DNA from: Aeromicrobium sp. Sec7.5
Lineage (GTDB): Bacteria; Actinomycetota; Actinomycetes; Propionibacteriales; Nocardioidaceae
Length of the DNA stretch: 64,000 nucleotides
Direction: 5' to 3'
NCBI RefSeq assembly: GCF_036867135.1
Contig: NZ_JBAJIJ010000001.1
Location: forward strand, 434,001-498,000
The position numbers and the translations under genes are program-made. Below are positions 43,354 to 51,060 of this stretch, piece after piece. Position 1 is the first letter of the stretch, and each line of letters starts with the position of its first letter. The notes under the pieces are model-generated. The model was not told the origin of the DNA, searched no databases, and worked only from the letters and a program-made list of their open reading frames with translations.

Positions 43354-43700
43354 CGCGACACCTCCGGCGCCGGGATCGAACACGTCTCGTCGACGCACTC
43401 TGCGCCCTCATCAACTGCGAGCGTCACGTCGAGGAGTGCGACCAACGCTCGACCGAGGCGAAGGTCAGCGATCTCGTACCGCGTCTGCCGGCCCTCGGGC
43501 TCTGCGACGACAATGCCGCAGTCACGAAGGCAGGCCAAATGGTTGGAGACGTTCGAGCGGCTCAGCTCGAGCTTGCGCGACAGCACCGCGGGGTAGTTCG
43601 GTCCGTCGAGGAGGGCGAGGAGGATGCGGGACCTGGTCGGGTCCGCCATCGCGCGGCCGAGACGGTTCATCACGTCAAGACGACTCGGAATGGTCAGCAT
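43350..43700 (-). CDS. cmtR: CmtR-like ArsR-family metal sensor
   Basis: A 116-residue winged-helix repressor. LGRAMADPTRSRILLALLDG leads into the recognition region LELSRSNVSNHLACLRDCGI with two cysteines spaced C-x3-C. The C-terminus adds a third in GAECVDETC. This three-cysteine arrangement is the one that binds Cd(II) and Pb(II) in mycobacterial CmtR, and the overall sequence is very close. The start is ATG 43700, only about ten bases from a TATAGT-like -10 element on the reverse strand, so the transcript may be nearly leaderless. It is translationally coupled to the efflux gene. Confidence 0.85.
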   Translation of the reverse strand: MLTIPSRLDVMNRLGRAMADPTRSRILLALLDGPNYPAVLSRKLELSRSNVSNHLACLRDCGIVVAEPEGRQTRYEIADLRLGRALVALLDVTLAVDEGAECVDETCSIPAPEVSR

Positions 43701-44008
43701 GCGATGACTATACATTGGAGACTGACCGAAGTGAAAGGTGCTGCGGTGTGCCGAATTCGGTCCTTCTCGGTGCTCGTTCGCCGCAGACGCCAGAACCTAG
43801 AGCTGGAATCGGTTCGGGTTTCGCCGCCGAGATTTTCGGCGCTGGGTCGTGATGAATCGCGGCAGGTTGTAACGCTCGTGGGTGGCATCCGCGGCACGCG
43901 CTACGCGGCGATCTGTTACGGCTGCGGGAGCGGGACCAGTCAGACCGCCAGCGGCGCTCATCGTTTCTCCGGTACCCTCGCCGAGGTTGATTGTTCACGG
44001 ACCAAAGG
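43701..44008. promoter_or_regulatory. Divergent intergenic region between the CmtR-like gene and the M23 peptidase
   Basis: About 310 bp with no supported gene. The cmtR-side edge (43701-43735) contains gactatacattggagactga, which includes a TATAGT-type -10 for the reverse gene and is where autoregulatory binding would be expected. The remaining sequence shows no clear inverted repeat. Confidence 0.4.
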
Positions 44009-44761
44009 ATGAGCGTGGGATCTGCAGCGCCGAAGCGCCGTCTCGTAGCCGAGCGACGCCGGTCTGTCACGATGCGCCCGCCGATCGCGGCGGTCGGTGC
44101 GTTCGCCATGATCGTCGCAGGCTGGGGCTCGGTCGCCCTTGCTGGTCCTACGGATTCAGGCGTCCCGGCCAGCGATCAACGAGCGCTGTCTGATTCCTAC
44201 GAGACTGGTCCGGACGTCAGCCGGGACTTCGACCGTGTTCTGCTCGAACAGCAGACCCAGGCGCAGGCCGAGCAGCTCATTCAAGCTCAGGCCGAAGTCC
44301 GTTCGGATTCGCAGGCGAAAGCGGACGAGCTGCAGACTGAGGCGGACGCACTCAGGGCGAACCAGTGGGTTCTTCCGGTCACCGGCTACCGCATCTCGGG
44401 TCGATTCGGCGACGTCAACTCCTTGTACGGCAAGGGGCACAGCGGTCTGGATCTCGCTGGCCCGTCCGGATCGACGGTCGTGTCGGTTGCGGCGGGCACG
44501 GTCATCGCCGCCAAGTACTCCGGGAACTGCGGGAACATGACGCAGATCAAGCTCGACGCTCAAGATCTCGTGATCATGTACTGCCACCAGAGCCGCATCA
44601 CCGTCGAGGTCGGCCAGCACGTCCAGGCCGGTGAGACCGTCGGGTACACGGGCTCGACCGGTCGATCGACCGGTCCCCATCTGCACGTGGAAGCCAAGCC
44701 GGGCGGCGGCAAGTCCGTCGACGTCGAGCCGTACTTCCGCGAGCACAACGTCACCGTCTAG
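44009..44761 (+). CDS. M23-family peptidase (LytM-type), exported
   Basis: A 250-residue protein. After a basic N-terminus there is one hydrophobic segment (AAVGAFAMIVAGWGSVALAG) ending in a likely signal-peptide cleavage site. A coiled-coil rich in Gln/Ala/Glu (QQTQAQAEQLIQAQAEV) precedes the M23 domain. Metal ligands are in GHSGLDLAGPSG (HxxxD) and GPHLHVEAKPGG (HxH), with the catalytic-site YCHQSRI. It should cleave peptidoglycan peptides or activate a cell-wall hydrolase. ATG 44009 follows AAAGG; TTG 43991 is an alternative. Standing alone, it is not obviously tied to the metal genes beside it. Confidence 0.88.
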   Translation: MSVGSAAPKRRLVAERRRSVTMRPPIAAVGAFAMIVAGWGSVALAGPTDSGVPASDQRALSDSYETGPDVSRDFDRVLLEQQTQAQAEQLIQAQAEVRSDSQAKADELQTEADALRANQWVLPVTGYRISGRFGDVNSLYGKGHSGLDLAGPSGSTVVSVAAGTVIAAKYSGNCGNMTQIKLDAQDLVIMYCHQSRITVEVGQHVQAGETVGYTGSTGRSTGPHLHVEAKPGGGKSVDVEPYFREHNVTV

Positions 44762-45026
44762 ACACTCTCCGAAGCGTCCGGAAACCTTTCCGGTACGAGG
44801 ACGCTCTTCCGGCTCAGGTTCACCGCTCCACCCTGAGGGGCGCGGGAGCCGGCATACGCGACCTCGCATCGTGAGTTCTCCGATAGCGAGGGCTGCGCTC
44901 TGCTCGCGTTTGTCTGGCGATCTCGTGACCCCGGGGCGCGCCTCGCCCACCGCAGTCGAGCCAAGGTGGCACGAGTCAGAGATGCCCGTCGCTACGGCGT
45001 TACGAGGCGGTTGCACCCGGCGTTTA
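44762..45026. other. Intergenic region after the peptidase gene
   Basis: About 265 bp with no supported gene. A perfect palindromic element ccggaaacctttccgg (44778-44793) lies 17 bases after the peptidase stop and may be part of a terminator or a binding site. The copper operators begin at 45027. Confidence 0.4.
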
Positions 45027-45077
45027 CATATACCCCAGGGGGGTATATGGTGGTGCTGAGATACCCACCCGGGGTAT
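45027..45077 (+). promoter_or_regulatory. Two CsoR-like copper operator boxes
   Basis: The first box is a perfect 10-bp dyad, catatacccc/ggggtatatg, with a 3-base spacer (45027-45049). The second is ataccc/gggtat with a 5-base spacer (45061-45077). GC-rich cores flanked by ATA/TAT are the form of CsoR-family operators. They lie directly upstream of the CopZ-like gene, whose ribosome binding site GAGGAG follows. No csoR gene is present in the window, so the repressor is encoded elsewhere. Confidence 0.7.
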
Positions 45078-45093
45078 GCGTAGAGGAGTACCG

Positions 45094-45303
45094 ATGATCA
45101 CCAAGTCCTACGACGTGGCCGGCATGACGTGCGGCGGCTGCGCGGCGTCAGTCAAGAAGGAACTCACCTCGCTCGACGAGGTCACCGAAGCCAACGTCGA
45201 CCACCAGGGCGGACGCCTGACCGTCACGTCAGCGTCCGAGCTCGCCGACGCCGTTGTCCTGGCCGCCCTCGAGAAGGCCGGATATCAAGCCACTGCGGTC
45301 TGA
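45094..45303 (+). CDS. copZ: Copper chaperone with a heavy-metal-associated domain (CopZ-like)
   Basis: A 69-residue HMA-domain protein. The metal-binding loop is GMTCGGCAASVKKEL (CxxC), with the ferredoxin-like beta-alpha-beta order visible through LTVTSASELADAVVL and EKAGYQATAV. It carries Cu(I) in the cytoplasm and hands it to the neighbouring P-type ATPase. ATG 45094 follows GAGGAG. The CsoR-like boxes lie just upstream, so induction by copper is likely. The ATPase gene begins 63 bases later with its own ribosome binding site (AAAGGAGG). Confidence 0.9.
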   Translation: MITKSYDVAGMTCGGCAASVKKELTSLDEVTEANVDHQGGRLTVTSASELADAVVLAALEKAGYQATAV

Positions 45304-45366
45304 GGACCGCCCGCGATCGGCCTGAGCAGTTCATGCCGATCGCCTACCAGCACAAAGGAGGCCGTC

Positions 45367-47496
45367 ATGAGTGATCACCACTCCGCGACGGAAACGCACC
45401 CCGCTCACCACGAGCACCCGCACGATCACACCAACCACGATCACACCGACCCCGACCAACAGGAGCACGGTGACCACGAGGGCCACGGTGCCCACGGGGG
45501 CCATGGTCACGCCGGCCATGGTGACCACGTCGGACAGTTCCGTCGACTGTTCTGGTGGATGCTCCTGTTGGCCGTTCCGGTCGTCGGACTCTCGGAGATG
45601 TTCGCGATGCTGGTGGGCTACGACCTGCCGCGAGGAGAGTGGATCACCTGGGTCTCCCCCGTCCTCGGCACGATCATGTTCGTGATCGGTGGCCGGCCGT
45701 TCCTGGCCGGTGGTGTGGCGGAGGTCCGAGGCCGGGCGCCCGGGATGATGTTGCTGATCGCGCTGGCGATCAGCGTGGCGTTCGTGTCTTCCTGGGGCGC
45801 GTCCACTGGCGTCCTGCACCACGAGCTGGACTTCTGGTGGGAGCTGGCACTGCTGATCGTGATCATGCTGCTGGGGCACTGGATCGAGATGCGATCACTG
45901 GCCCAGACGATGTCCGCTCTGGACTCGCTCGCGGCGCTCCTGCCCGACCAGGCCGAACGGGTGGCCGGTGATCGGATCGAGGTCGTCGCTCCGAGCGAGC
46001 TGCGCGTCGGAGACATCGTCGTGGTCCGACCCGGAGGGAGCATTCCCGCCGATGGCACCATCACTGACGGTCGGGCCGAGGTTGATGAGTCCATGGTCAC
46101 CGGCGAGACGCGTCCGGTCTCCCGCGGCGAGGGCGATGCGGTGACCGCCGGCACCGTGGCGACCGACTCCGGCTTCCGGATCGAGGTCACCGCCACCGGC
46201 GACGAGACCGCTCTTGCGGGAATTCAACGGCTCGTCGCGCAGGCCCAGGCGTCCACGTCTCGGGCTCAGCGCATCGCCGACCAGGCGGCCGGGTACCTGT
46301 TCTGGTTCGCGCTGATCTCCGCGGTCATCACTGCCGTCGTGTGGTCGCTTGTCGGTCTGCCTGACGACGCAGTCGTGCGCACCATCACGGTGCTGGTCAT
46401 CGCCTGCCCTCACGCCCTGGGCCTGGCGATCCCGCTGGTCGTCTCGATCGCGACCGAGCGCGCAGCCCGTGGCGGACTGCTGATCAAGGACCGGTTGGCG
46501 CTCGAAAGCATGCGCACCGTCGATGCGGTGCTGTTCGACAAGACCGGCACCCTGACGCGTGGCCAACCGGTCGTGGCATCGATCGAGACCATCGCCGGCT
46601 TCGAACCCGACGAGGTCCTGGCGCTGGCTGCCGCGGCCGAGCTCGACAGTGAGCACCCCTTGGCCAAGGCCATCGTCCGCGCCGCGGAGGAGCGGAACCT
46701 CACACTGGCCACAGCGACGGACTTCTCGTCGTCGCCCGCGACCGGTGTCCAGGCTCGGGTCGGCGGCACGCAGGTGCAGGTCGGAGGTCCCCACCTGCTC
46801 ACGCTCGCCGAGCAGTCTGAGCTCGAGGTTGCCGACCGTTGGCGGACCAACGGGTCGATCATCCTGCACGTCCTGGTCGACGGAACCGTGGTCGGTGGGC
46901 TCGAGCTGTCCGACGAGATCCGCCCGGAGTCGCGCGAAGCTGTCGAAGCGCTGCACCGGATCGGTGTCGAGGTCGTCATGATCACCGGTGATGCTGAGGC
47001 TGTGGCGGCTTCGGTCGCCGGGGAACTGGGGATCGATCGGTACTTCGCGGGAGTGCGCCCCGAGGACAAGGCGAGCAAGGTCCAGCAGATCCAGGCCGGT
47101 CGGCGCAAGGTCGCCATGGTCGGTGACGGTGTCAACGACGCACCAGCGCTCGCGCAAGCTGACGTCGGTATCGCCATCGGCGCTGGCACTGACGTCGCGA
47201 TCGCCTCGGCCGGGGTGATCCTGGCCAGCGACGACCCGAGGTCGGTGCTGTCGATCATCGAGCTCTCGCGTCGCACGTACGCGAAGATGAAGCAGAACCT
47301 GTGGTGGGCGGCCGGCTACAACCTGATCTCGGTTCCGCTGGCGGCGGGGATCCTCGCTCCGGTCGGGTTTGTGCTGCCGATGTCGGTCGGTGCGGTTCTA
47401 ATGTCGCTGTCGACGATCGTGGTGGCACTTAACGCCCAGCTGCTGCGCCGCCTCGACTTGGCCCCGTCAGCCTCAGTGGCCGCGATCAGGCGATGA
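45367..47496 (+). CDS. copB: Heavy-metal P1B-type ATPase, CPH type (CopB-like)
   Basis: A 709-residue metal-exporting ATPase. The first 60 residues are extremely His/Asp-rich (for example HGHAGHGDHVGQFRR), a likely metal-binding tail. The membrane motif is VIACPHALGLAIP (CPH rather than CPC), which defines the CopB-like subgroup. VTGETRPVSRGEGD is the actuator TGE loop, LFDKTGTLTRG is the phosphorylation site, HPLAKAI is the nucleotide site, and GDGVNDAPALAQADV is the hinge. CPH pumps export Cu(I)/Cu(II) or silver. It lies downstream of the CopZ-like gene and the CsoR-like operators. Confidence 0.93.
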   Translation: MSDHHSATETHPAHHEHPHDHTNHDHTDPDQQEHGDHEGHGAHGGHGHAGHGDHVGQFRRLFWWMLLLAVPVVGLSEMFAMLVGYDLPRGEWITWVSPVLGTIMFVIGGRPFLAGGVAEVRGRAPGMMLLIALAISVAFVSSWGASTGVLHHELDFWWELALLIVIMLLGHWIEMRSLAQTMSALDSLAALLPDQAERVAGDRIEVVAPSELRVGDIVVVRPGGSIPADGTITDGRAEVDESMVTGETRPVSRGEGDAVTAGTVATDSGFRIEVTATGDETALAGIQRLVAQAQASTSRAQRIADQAAGYLFWFALISAVITAVVWSLVGLPDDAVVRTITVLVIACPHALGLAIPLVVSIATERAARGGLLIKDRLALESMRTVDAVLFDKTGTLTRGQPVVASIETIAGFEPDEVLALAAAAELDSEHPLAKAIVRAAEERNLTLATATDFSSSPATGVQARVGGTQVQVGGPHLLTLAEQSELEVADRWRTNGSIILHVLVDGTVVGGLELSDEIRPESREAVEALHRIGVEVVMITGDAEAVAASVAGELGIDRYFAGVRPEDKASKVQQIQAGRRKVAMVGDGVNDAPALAQADVGIAIGAGTDVAIASAGVILASDDPRSVLSIIELSRRTYAKMKQNLWWAAGYNLISVPLAAGILAPVGFVLPMSVGAVLMSLSTIVVALNAQLLRRLDLAPSASVAAIRR

Positions 47497-47556
47497 CTTC
47501 GGGTTGGGCGTGGTGATCACCTTGACCAGTGTCGCTGCGTCAGATTCCGTACACTC

Positions 47557-48030
47557 GTGATGATGTCCAGCAAGGTTTCCCGCCGACTGCGAGCACGACT
47601 TCTTCAGGCCGTGCTCGTCGTCGGCGCGCCCTTGGTCGTGCTGGGTCTGATCGCGATGCACTCGCTGATGACCCTGGACGAAGGCCACGCCGCCTCCCAC
47701 ACCACCTCGGTCGCCCAGGCCGCAGCACCGGCGACGGGCGATGATCACGAAGGTGCGGGGGCCGGCCATGGGAGCGCCATCCACGCCATGGCCGCTGATG
47801 CGGGGGGCGATCATGGAGCACCCGCACATGACCTGGGATGCGGTCCCCTGATGGCGATGTGCATCGCGATGCTGGTTGCGGTCGCGATCGCCGTTTTCTT
47901 GATCGGTGCCCGCGGGTTGCGGCGCATCATCGGGCAGATCCCCGCGCCAACGATGTTCACGCTGGGATGGGAACGCCCCGCTTGGCAAAGTTTGACACCG
48001 CTACAACGCACCACCGTTCTCCGCTGCTGA
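47557..48030 (+). CDS. DUF6153-type membrane protein, His-rich
   Basis: A 157-residue protein of unknown function. It has an N-terminal hydrophobic segment AVLVVGAPLVVLGLIAMHSL, where the MHSL ending is typical of DUF6153. An extracytoplasmic linker rich in His, Gly and Ala (GDDHEGAGAGHGSAIHAMAA) follows, then a second membrane span (LMAMCIAMLVAVAIAVFLIG) and a basic cytoplasmic tail. Several starts are possible (GTG 47557, ATG 47560, ATG 47563). It lies 60 bases after the copper ATPase. Family members are frequently found beside copper genes, so a role in metal handling is inferred. Confidence 0.75.
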   Translation: MMMSSKVSRRLRARLLQAVLVVGAPLVVLGLIAMHSLMTLDEGHAASHTTSVAQAAAPATGDDHEGAGAGHGSAIHAMAADAGGDHGAPAHDLGCGPLMAMCIAMLVAVAIAVFLIGARGLRRIIGQIPAPTMFTLGWERPAWQSLTPLQRTTVLRC

Positions 48031-48041
48031 TCGGTCGTGAC

Positions 48042-48061
48042 ACCGGCGCTTCGACGCCGGT
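48042..48061 (+). terminator. Hairpin between the DUF6153-type and DUF305 genes
   Basis: The perfect 7-bp stem accggcg/cgccggt around the loop cttcga lies 11 bases after the DUF6153-type stop and about 40 bases before the DUF305 gene. There is no T tract, so it may be a partial terminator or a processing site that separates expression of the two genes. Confidence 0.4.
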
Positions 48062-48103
48062 CTTCGACGAACCCAAAAGCATCAGCACTCAAGGAGAACA
48101 ACC

Positions 48104-48679
48104 ATGCGTAAACGACTCATCGCGGCCGCCATTGCTGCCACCGCTGCCCTGGCCCTGACGGCCTGCTCCGACGACGACAGCTCTGCCTCGCTGCCGGACA
48201 ACGTGACCGAGTTCGACGTCACGTTCGCTCAAGAGATGATCCCTCACCATGAGCAGGCCACCGAGATGGCTGCCCTGGCGCAAGACCGCACCACCAACCC
48301 GGAGATCCTCGACATCGCCAGCCGCATCGAAGCAGCACAGGATCCCGAGATCGAGACCATGACCACCTGGCTGCAGGAGTGGGGCGTTCCCGAGGACAGC
48401 ACCAACGAGCACTCCGAGATGAACCACGGACAGGGCTCGGAGTCCTCCATGCCCGGCATGATGTCCGAGGACGACATGACCGCGCTCGAGGACGCCACCG
48501 GCGTCGAGTTCGACCAGATGTTCCTGACCATGATGATCGAGCACCACGAAGGCGCCATCGTCATGGCCAAGACCGAGATCGACAGCGGCACCAACCCCGA
48601 CGCGATCGCTCTGGCCGAGCAGATCGAAGCGGCTCAGACCGCCGAGATCGCCGAGATGGAAGCGCTCCTCGCGCCGTGA
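48104..48679 (+). CDS. DUF305 lipoprotein
   Basis: A 191-residue exported protein. A lipoprotein signal (AATAALALTACSDDD) is followed by two copies of the DUF305 pattern. The first holds EMIPHHEQATEMAALAQDR, and the second MIEHHEGAIVMAKTEIDSG. The HHE pairs and a methionine-rich middle (SSMPGMMSEDDMTAL) suggest copper binding outside the membrane. Proteins of this family recur in actinobacterial copper loci. The start is ATG 48104 with AAGGAG upstream. The next gene would overlap it if GTG 48676 were used. Confidence 0.88.
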   Translation: MRKRLIAAAIAATAALALTACSDDDSSASLPDNVTEFDVTFAQEMIPHHEQATEMAALAQDRTTNPEILDIASRIEAAQDPEIETMTTWLQEWGVPEDSTNEHSEMNHGQGSESSMPGMMSEDDMTALEDATGVEFDQMFLTMMIEHHEGAIVMAKTEIDSGTNPDAIALAEQIEAAQTAEIAEMEALLAP

Positions 48680-48690
48680 GCACCCTCGTG

Positions 48691-48719
48691 CGTCCGGCCG
48701 GCCTTGCGCCGGCCGGACG
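48691..48719 (+). terminator. Strong hairpin downstream of the DUF305 gene
   Basis: cgtccggccgg and ccggccggacg form a perfect 11-bp stem with a 7-base loop (ccttgcg), starting 12 bases after the DUF305 stop. There is no following T tract, but the stem is very GC-rich. It argues that the next gene starts downstream of it (ATG 48733) rather than at GTG 48676. Confidence 0.5.
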
Positions 48720-48732
48720 TGCCCGGCGACGC

Positions 48733-49545
48733 ATGCCCGTCAGGCCCCGAGTTCTTGTGATGCTGGTTGCGAGCGTCCTGATCGTCGTGGGCGCCTGTTC
48801 GGCGCCCGAAGACGAGGCGGCACCACCGACCCCGCCGAGCCATGTCCACGGGCTCGGCACCAACCCGGCAGACGGTCAGCTCTACGTAGCCACCCACAAC
48901 GGGCTCTTCACCCTGGTTGATGGCCAGTTCGACAAGGTCGGCGAAGCCTCGCACGACCTGATGGGTTTCGCCGTCGTCGGTGACGATCACTTCCTGGCCA
49001 GCGGCCACCCTGGAGATCTCGACGCCCCCAACCCCATGGGGCTCCTCGAGTCTCGCGACGCGGGACGAACGTGGCAGACGATCAGCCGAGAAGGCGTCTC
49101 GGACTTCCACGCCATCAAGACCCTCGGCACCACCGCATACGCCTACGACTCCACCTCCGCGCGGCTCGAGGTCTCCACTGACGGCGGACGAAGCTTCTCC
49201 ACGTTCGACGACTCGACGCTGATCGACTTCAGCGTCGACGACGCCGGAAACATCCTCACCACCACCCCCGATGGCGTGGTGCGCTTGCGGGACCCTGCGG
49301 GCACCGATCTGCTCGGACCCGAGAACCCGTTCATGACATACGTCGACGCAACCAGCGCCGGGTGGGCCGGCTTGGACGATCACTCCCACATCAGGATCTA
49401 CGAGGGCGGCACGTGGACCCGAGTCGGGCGCCTGCCGGGGGTCCCGGCAGCCTTTACCGCAGAAGCCGAGCGGTGGTGGGCCGCGACGTCCGAGGGCGTG
49501 TTCGTGAGTGATGACGAAGGCAAGTCATGGTCTCCCGTCCGGTGA
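48733..49545 (+). CDS. Exported repeat-type lipoprotein (BNR/F510_1955-type glycosylhydrolase-like)
   Basis: A lipoprotein of about 270 residues with signal VLVMLVASVLIVVGACSAPE. The mature part has beta-propeller-like blades with repeated segments such as SHVHGLGTNPADGQLYVATH, LESRDAGRTWQTIS and EVSTDGGRSFSTF, ending VFVSDDEGKSWSPV. The D-x-G-x-S/T-W/F pattern is the BNR/Asp-box type. These proteins are annotated as glycosylhydrolases by family name only, and no sialidase active site is visible. The start is uncertain: GTG 48676 overlaps the DUF305 stop but places a long hairpin inside the gene. It is co-oriented with the copper genes. Confidence 0.8.
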   Translation: MPVRPRVLVMLVASVLIVVGACSAPEDEAAPPTPPSHVHGLGTNPADGQLYVATHNGLFTLVDGQFDKVGEASHDLMGFAVVGDDHFLASGHPGDLDAPNPMGLLESRDAGRTWQTISREGVSDFHAIKTLGTTAYAYDSTSARLEVSTDGGRSFSTFDDSTLIDFSVDDAGNILTTTPDGVVRLRDPAGTDLLGPENPFMTYVDATSAGWAGLDDHSHIRIYEGGTWTRVGRLPGVPAAFTAEAERWWAATSEGVFVSDDEGKSWSPVR

Positions 49546-50273
49546 GGCCGCCGCGGCACCGGCACAAGCGGCGGCGCCTGCGCACCCCGACGATCCTGTC
49601 CGCCGCCACGATCACCATCACGCTGGGTGTGACGGCCTGGGCCGGTGCCACGAGCCAGTCGCCAGCGCTGGCGCCGGCCGACAACAACGCCGAGTCCACG
49701 GCGATCGCCCAGAACTTCGTCGCTGAGCCGTCGCCCACGCCGGCGACGGTCCCGCCTGTCACGTCAGCGCCGGTTCCCGGCACGTACACCGTCGCGCCCG
49801 GTACCAGTGCCCCGGCGGGAACGGGCGGTGAGCTCGTGCAGTACCGCGTCGAGGTCGAGGACGTGGTCGGGACCTCGCCCGTCGAGTTCGCCGCAGCCGT
49901 CGACGCCGTCACAGCGGACCCGCGAGGTTGGACCCAGGCTGGTGCCCGTCGACTGCAGCGCACGGACACGGCGCCACTGCGGATCGTGCTCGCCAGCCCG
50001 TCGACCGCCGACCAGCTGTGCGCGCCGTTGAACACCGCGGGCAAGTACTCCTGCCGCAACGGCAACGACGTCGTCATCAACGCCGACCGGTGGACGGTCG
50101 GCGTGCCCCACTTTCAGCCGCTGGACCAGTACCGCATCTACGTGATCAACCACGAGCTCGGACACGCGCTCGGCAATCCGCACGAACCGTGCCCCGGTAA
50201 CGGGCAGGTCGCACCGGTCATGCTCCAGCAGACCATCGGCCTCGACGGCTGCACTCCCAACCCCTGGCCCTAA
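49527..50273 (+). CDS. DUF3152 protein with a HELGH zinc-peptidase-like motif
   Basis: A 248-residue exported protein. A basic N-terminus precedes a hydrophobic segment (TILSAATITITLGVTAWAG) and a Pro/Thr/Ser-rich linker (PSPTPATVPPVTSAPVPGT). The DUF3152 domain follows. Its core is YRIYVINHELGHALGNPHEP, with HExxH-type zinc ligands and a further conserved His, plus cysteines in DQLCAPL, YSCRNG, EPCPGNG and DGCTPNP that could form disulfides. The start overlaps the preceding gene by 19 bases. The fold resembles zinc metalloproteases. Activity has to be regarded as inferred. The following gene is a sortase, so cell-wall anchoring is a possible link. Confidence 0.85.
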   Translation: MVSRPVRPPRHRHKRRRLRTPTILSAATITITLGVTAWAGATSQSPALAPADNNAESTAIAQNFVAEPSPTPATVPPVTSAPVPGTYTVAPGTSAPAGTGGELVQYRVEVEDVVGTSPVEFAAAVDAVTADPRGWTQAGARRLQRTDTAPLRIVLASPSTADQLCAPLNTAGKYSCRNGNDVVINADRWTVGVPHFQPLDQYRIYVINHELGHALGNPHEPCPGNGQVAPVMLQQTIGLDGCTPNPWP

Positions 50274-50300
50274 CCCCCGACGAGCGCCCAAGGACCCACC

Positions 50301-51008
50301 ATGACCAACTACCCCTCCGGACCCAGTCCACGACAAGCTTCCACGCGGCGCAGACCTCGTCGGCGGCGGGTTCTCACGTCCCTGGGTCTGGCGCTGGTGC
50401 TGACCGGCCTGGGCTTCATCGCCTACGTCGGGTGGGAGCTCTACGGCACCAACATCATCGCCGCCCAGAAGCACGAGGAGATCAAGGAGCAGATCGCCGA
50501 AGACTGGTCCAACAACATCGATTCCAACGCGGCCGGTCTCCTACGAGTCGAGCGCTGGGGCAGCGACTACGAGATCCCCATCATCCCCGGCAGCGACCTG
50601 CTCGACTCCAAGGGCCGGTCAGCCCTCGCGAGCGGTGTCGGCTGGTACGAGAAGGGCGTCGGCCCCGGCGAAGTCGGCAACTTCATCCTCGGCGGACACC
50701 GCAGCGGGCGTGGCGCCGTCTTCAAACGAATCCTCGACCTGCGCGCCGGCGACGTCGTCGAGATCGAAACACGCACCCACCTCTACACCTATCGACTCCG
50801 CCAGAACGGAGACGAGATCAAGGTCGAATACACCACCGGCTGGCCACTGTTCCCGGTCCCCGACCCGAACTCGCGCGGCGCAACCCCCACCGAGCCACTA
50901 CTGACCATGATCACCTGCGCCGAGATGTTCAGCACCGACCTGCGGCGAATCGTGGTCGGCGAGCTCGTCGATGTTCAGGAGAAGCCGCCAGCCACCCAAC
51001 CAGCCTGA
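50301..51008 (+). CDS. Class E-type sortase
   Basis: A 235-residue membrane-anchored transpeptidase. The N-terminal basic stretch is followed by one membrane helix (VLTSLGLALVLTGLGFIAYVGW). The catalytic His is in FILGGHRSGRGAVF, the Cys is in LLTMITCAEMFS, and the Arg is in DLRRIVVGELVD. Class E enzymes in actinobacteria join LAXTG-like proteins to peptidoglycan or to pilins. No obvious LPXTG/LAXTG protein is encoded nearby. It begins 27 bases after the DUF3152 gene, so the two are likely co-expressed. Confidence 0.88.
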   Translation: MTNYPSGPSPRQASTRRRPRRRRVLTSLGLALVLTGLGFIAYVGWELYGTNIIAAQKHEEIKEQIAEDWSNNIDSNAAGLLRVERWGSDYEIPIIPGSDLLDSKGRSALASGVGWYEKGVGPGEVGNFILGGHRSGRGAVFKRILDLRAGDVVEIETRTHLYTYRLRQNGDEIKVEYTTGWPLFPVPDPNSRGATPTEPLLTMITCAEMFSTDLRRIVVGELVDVQEKPPATQPA

Positions 51009-51060
51009 GCCCAAATGAGTACGTGGGTAAAACGAAGCAAGCATCGAGGAGACTGGGGAA

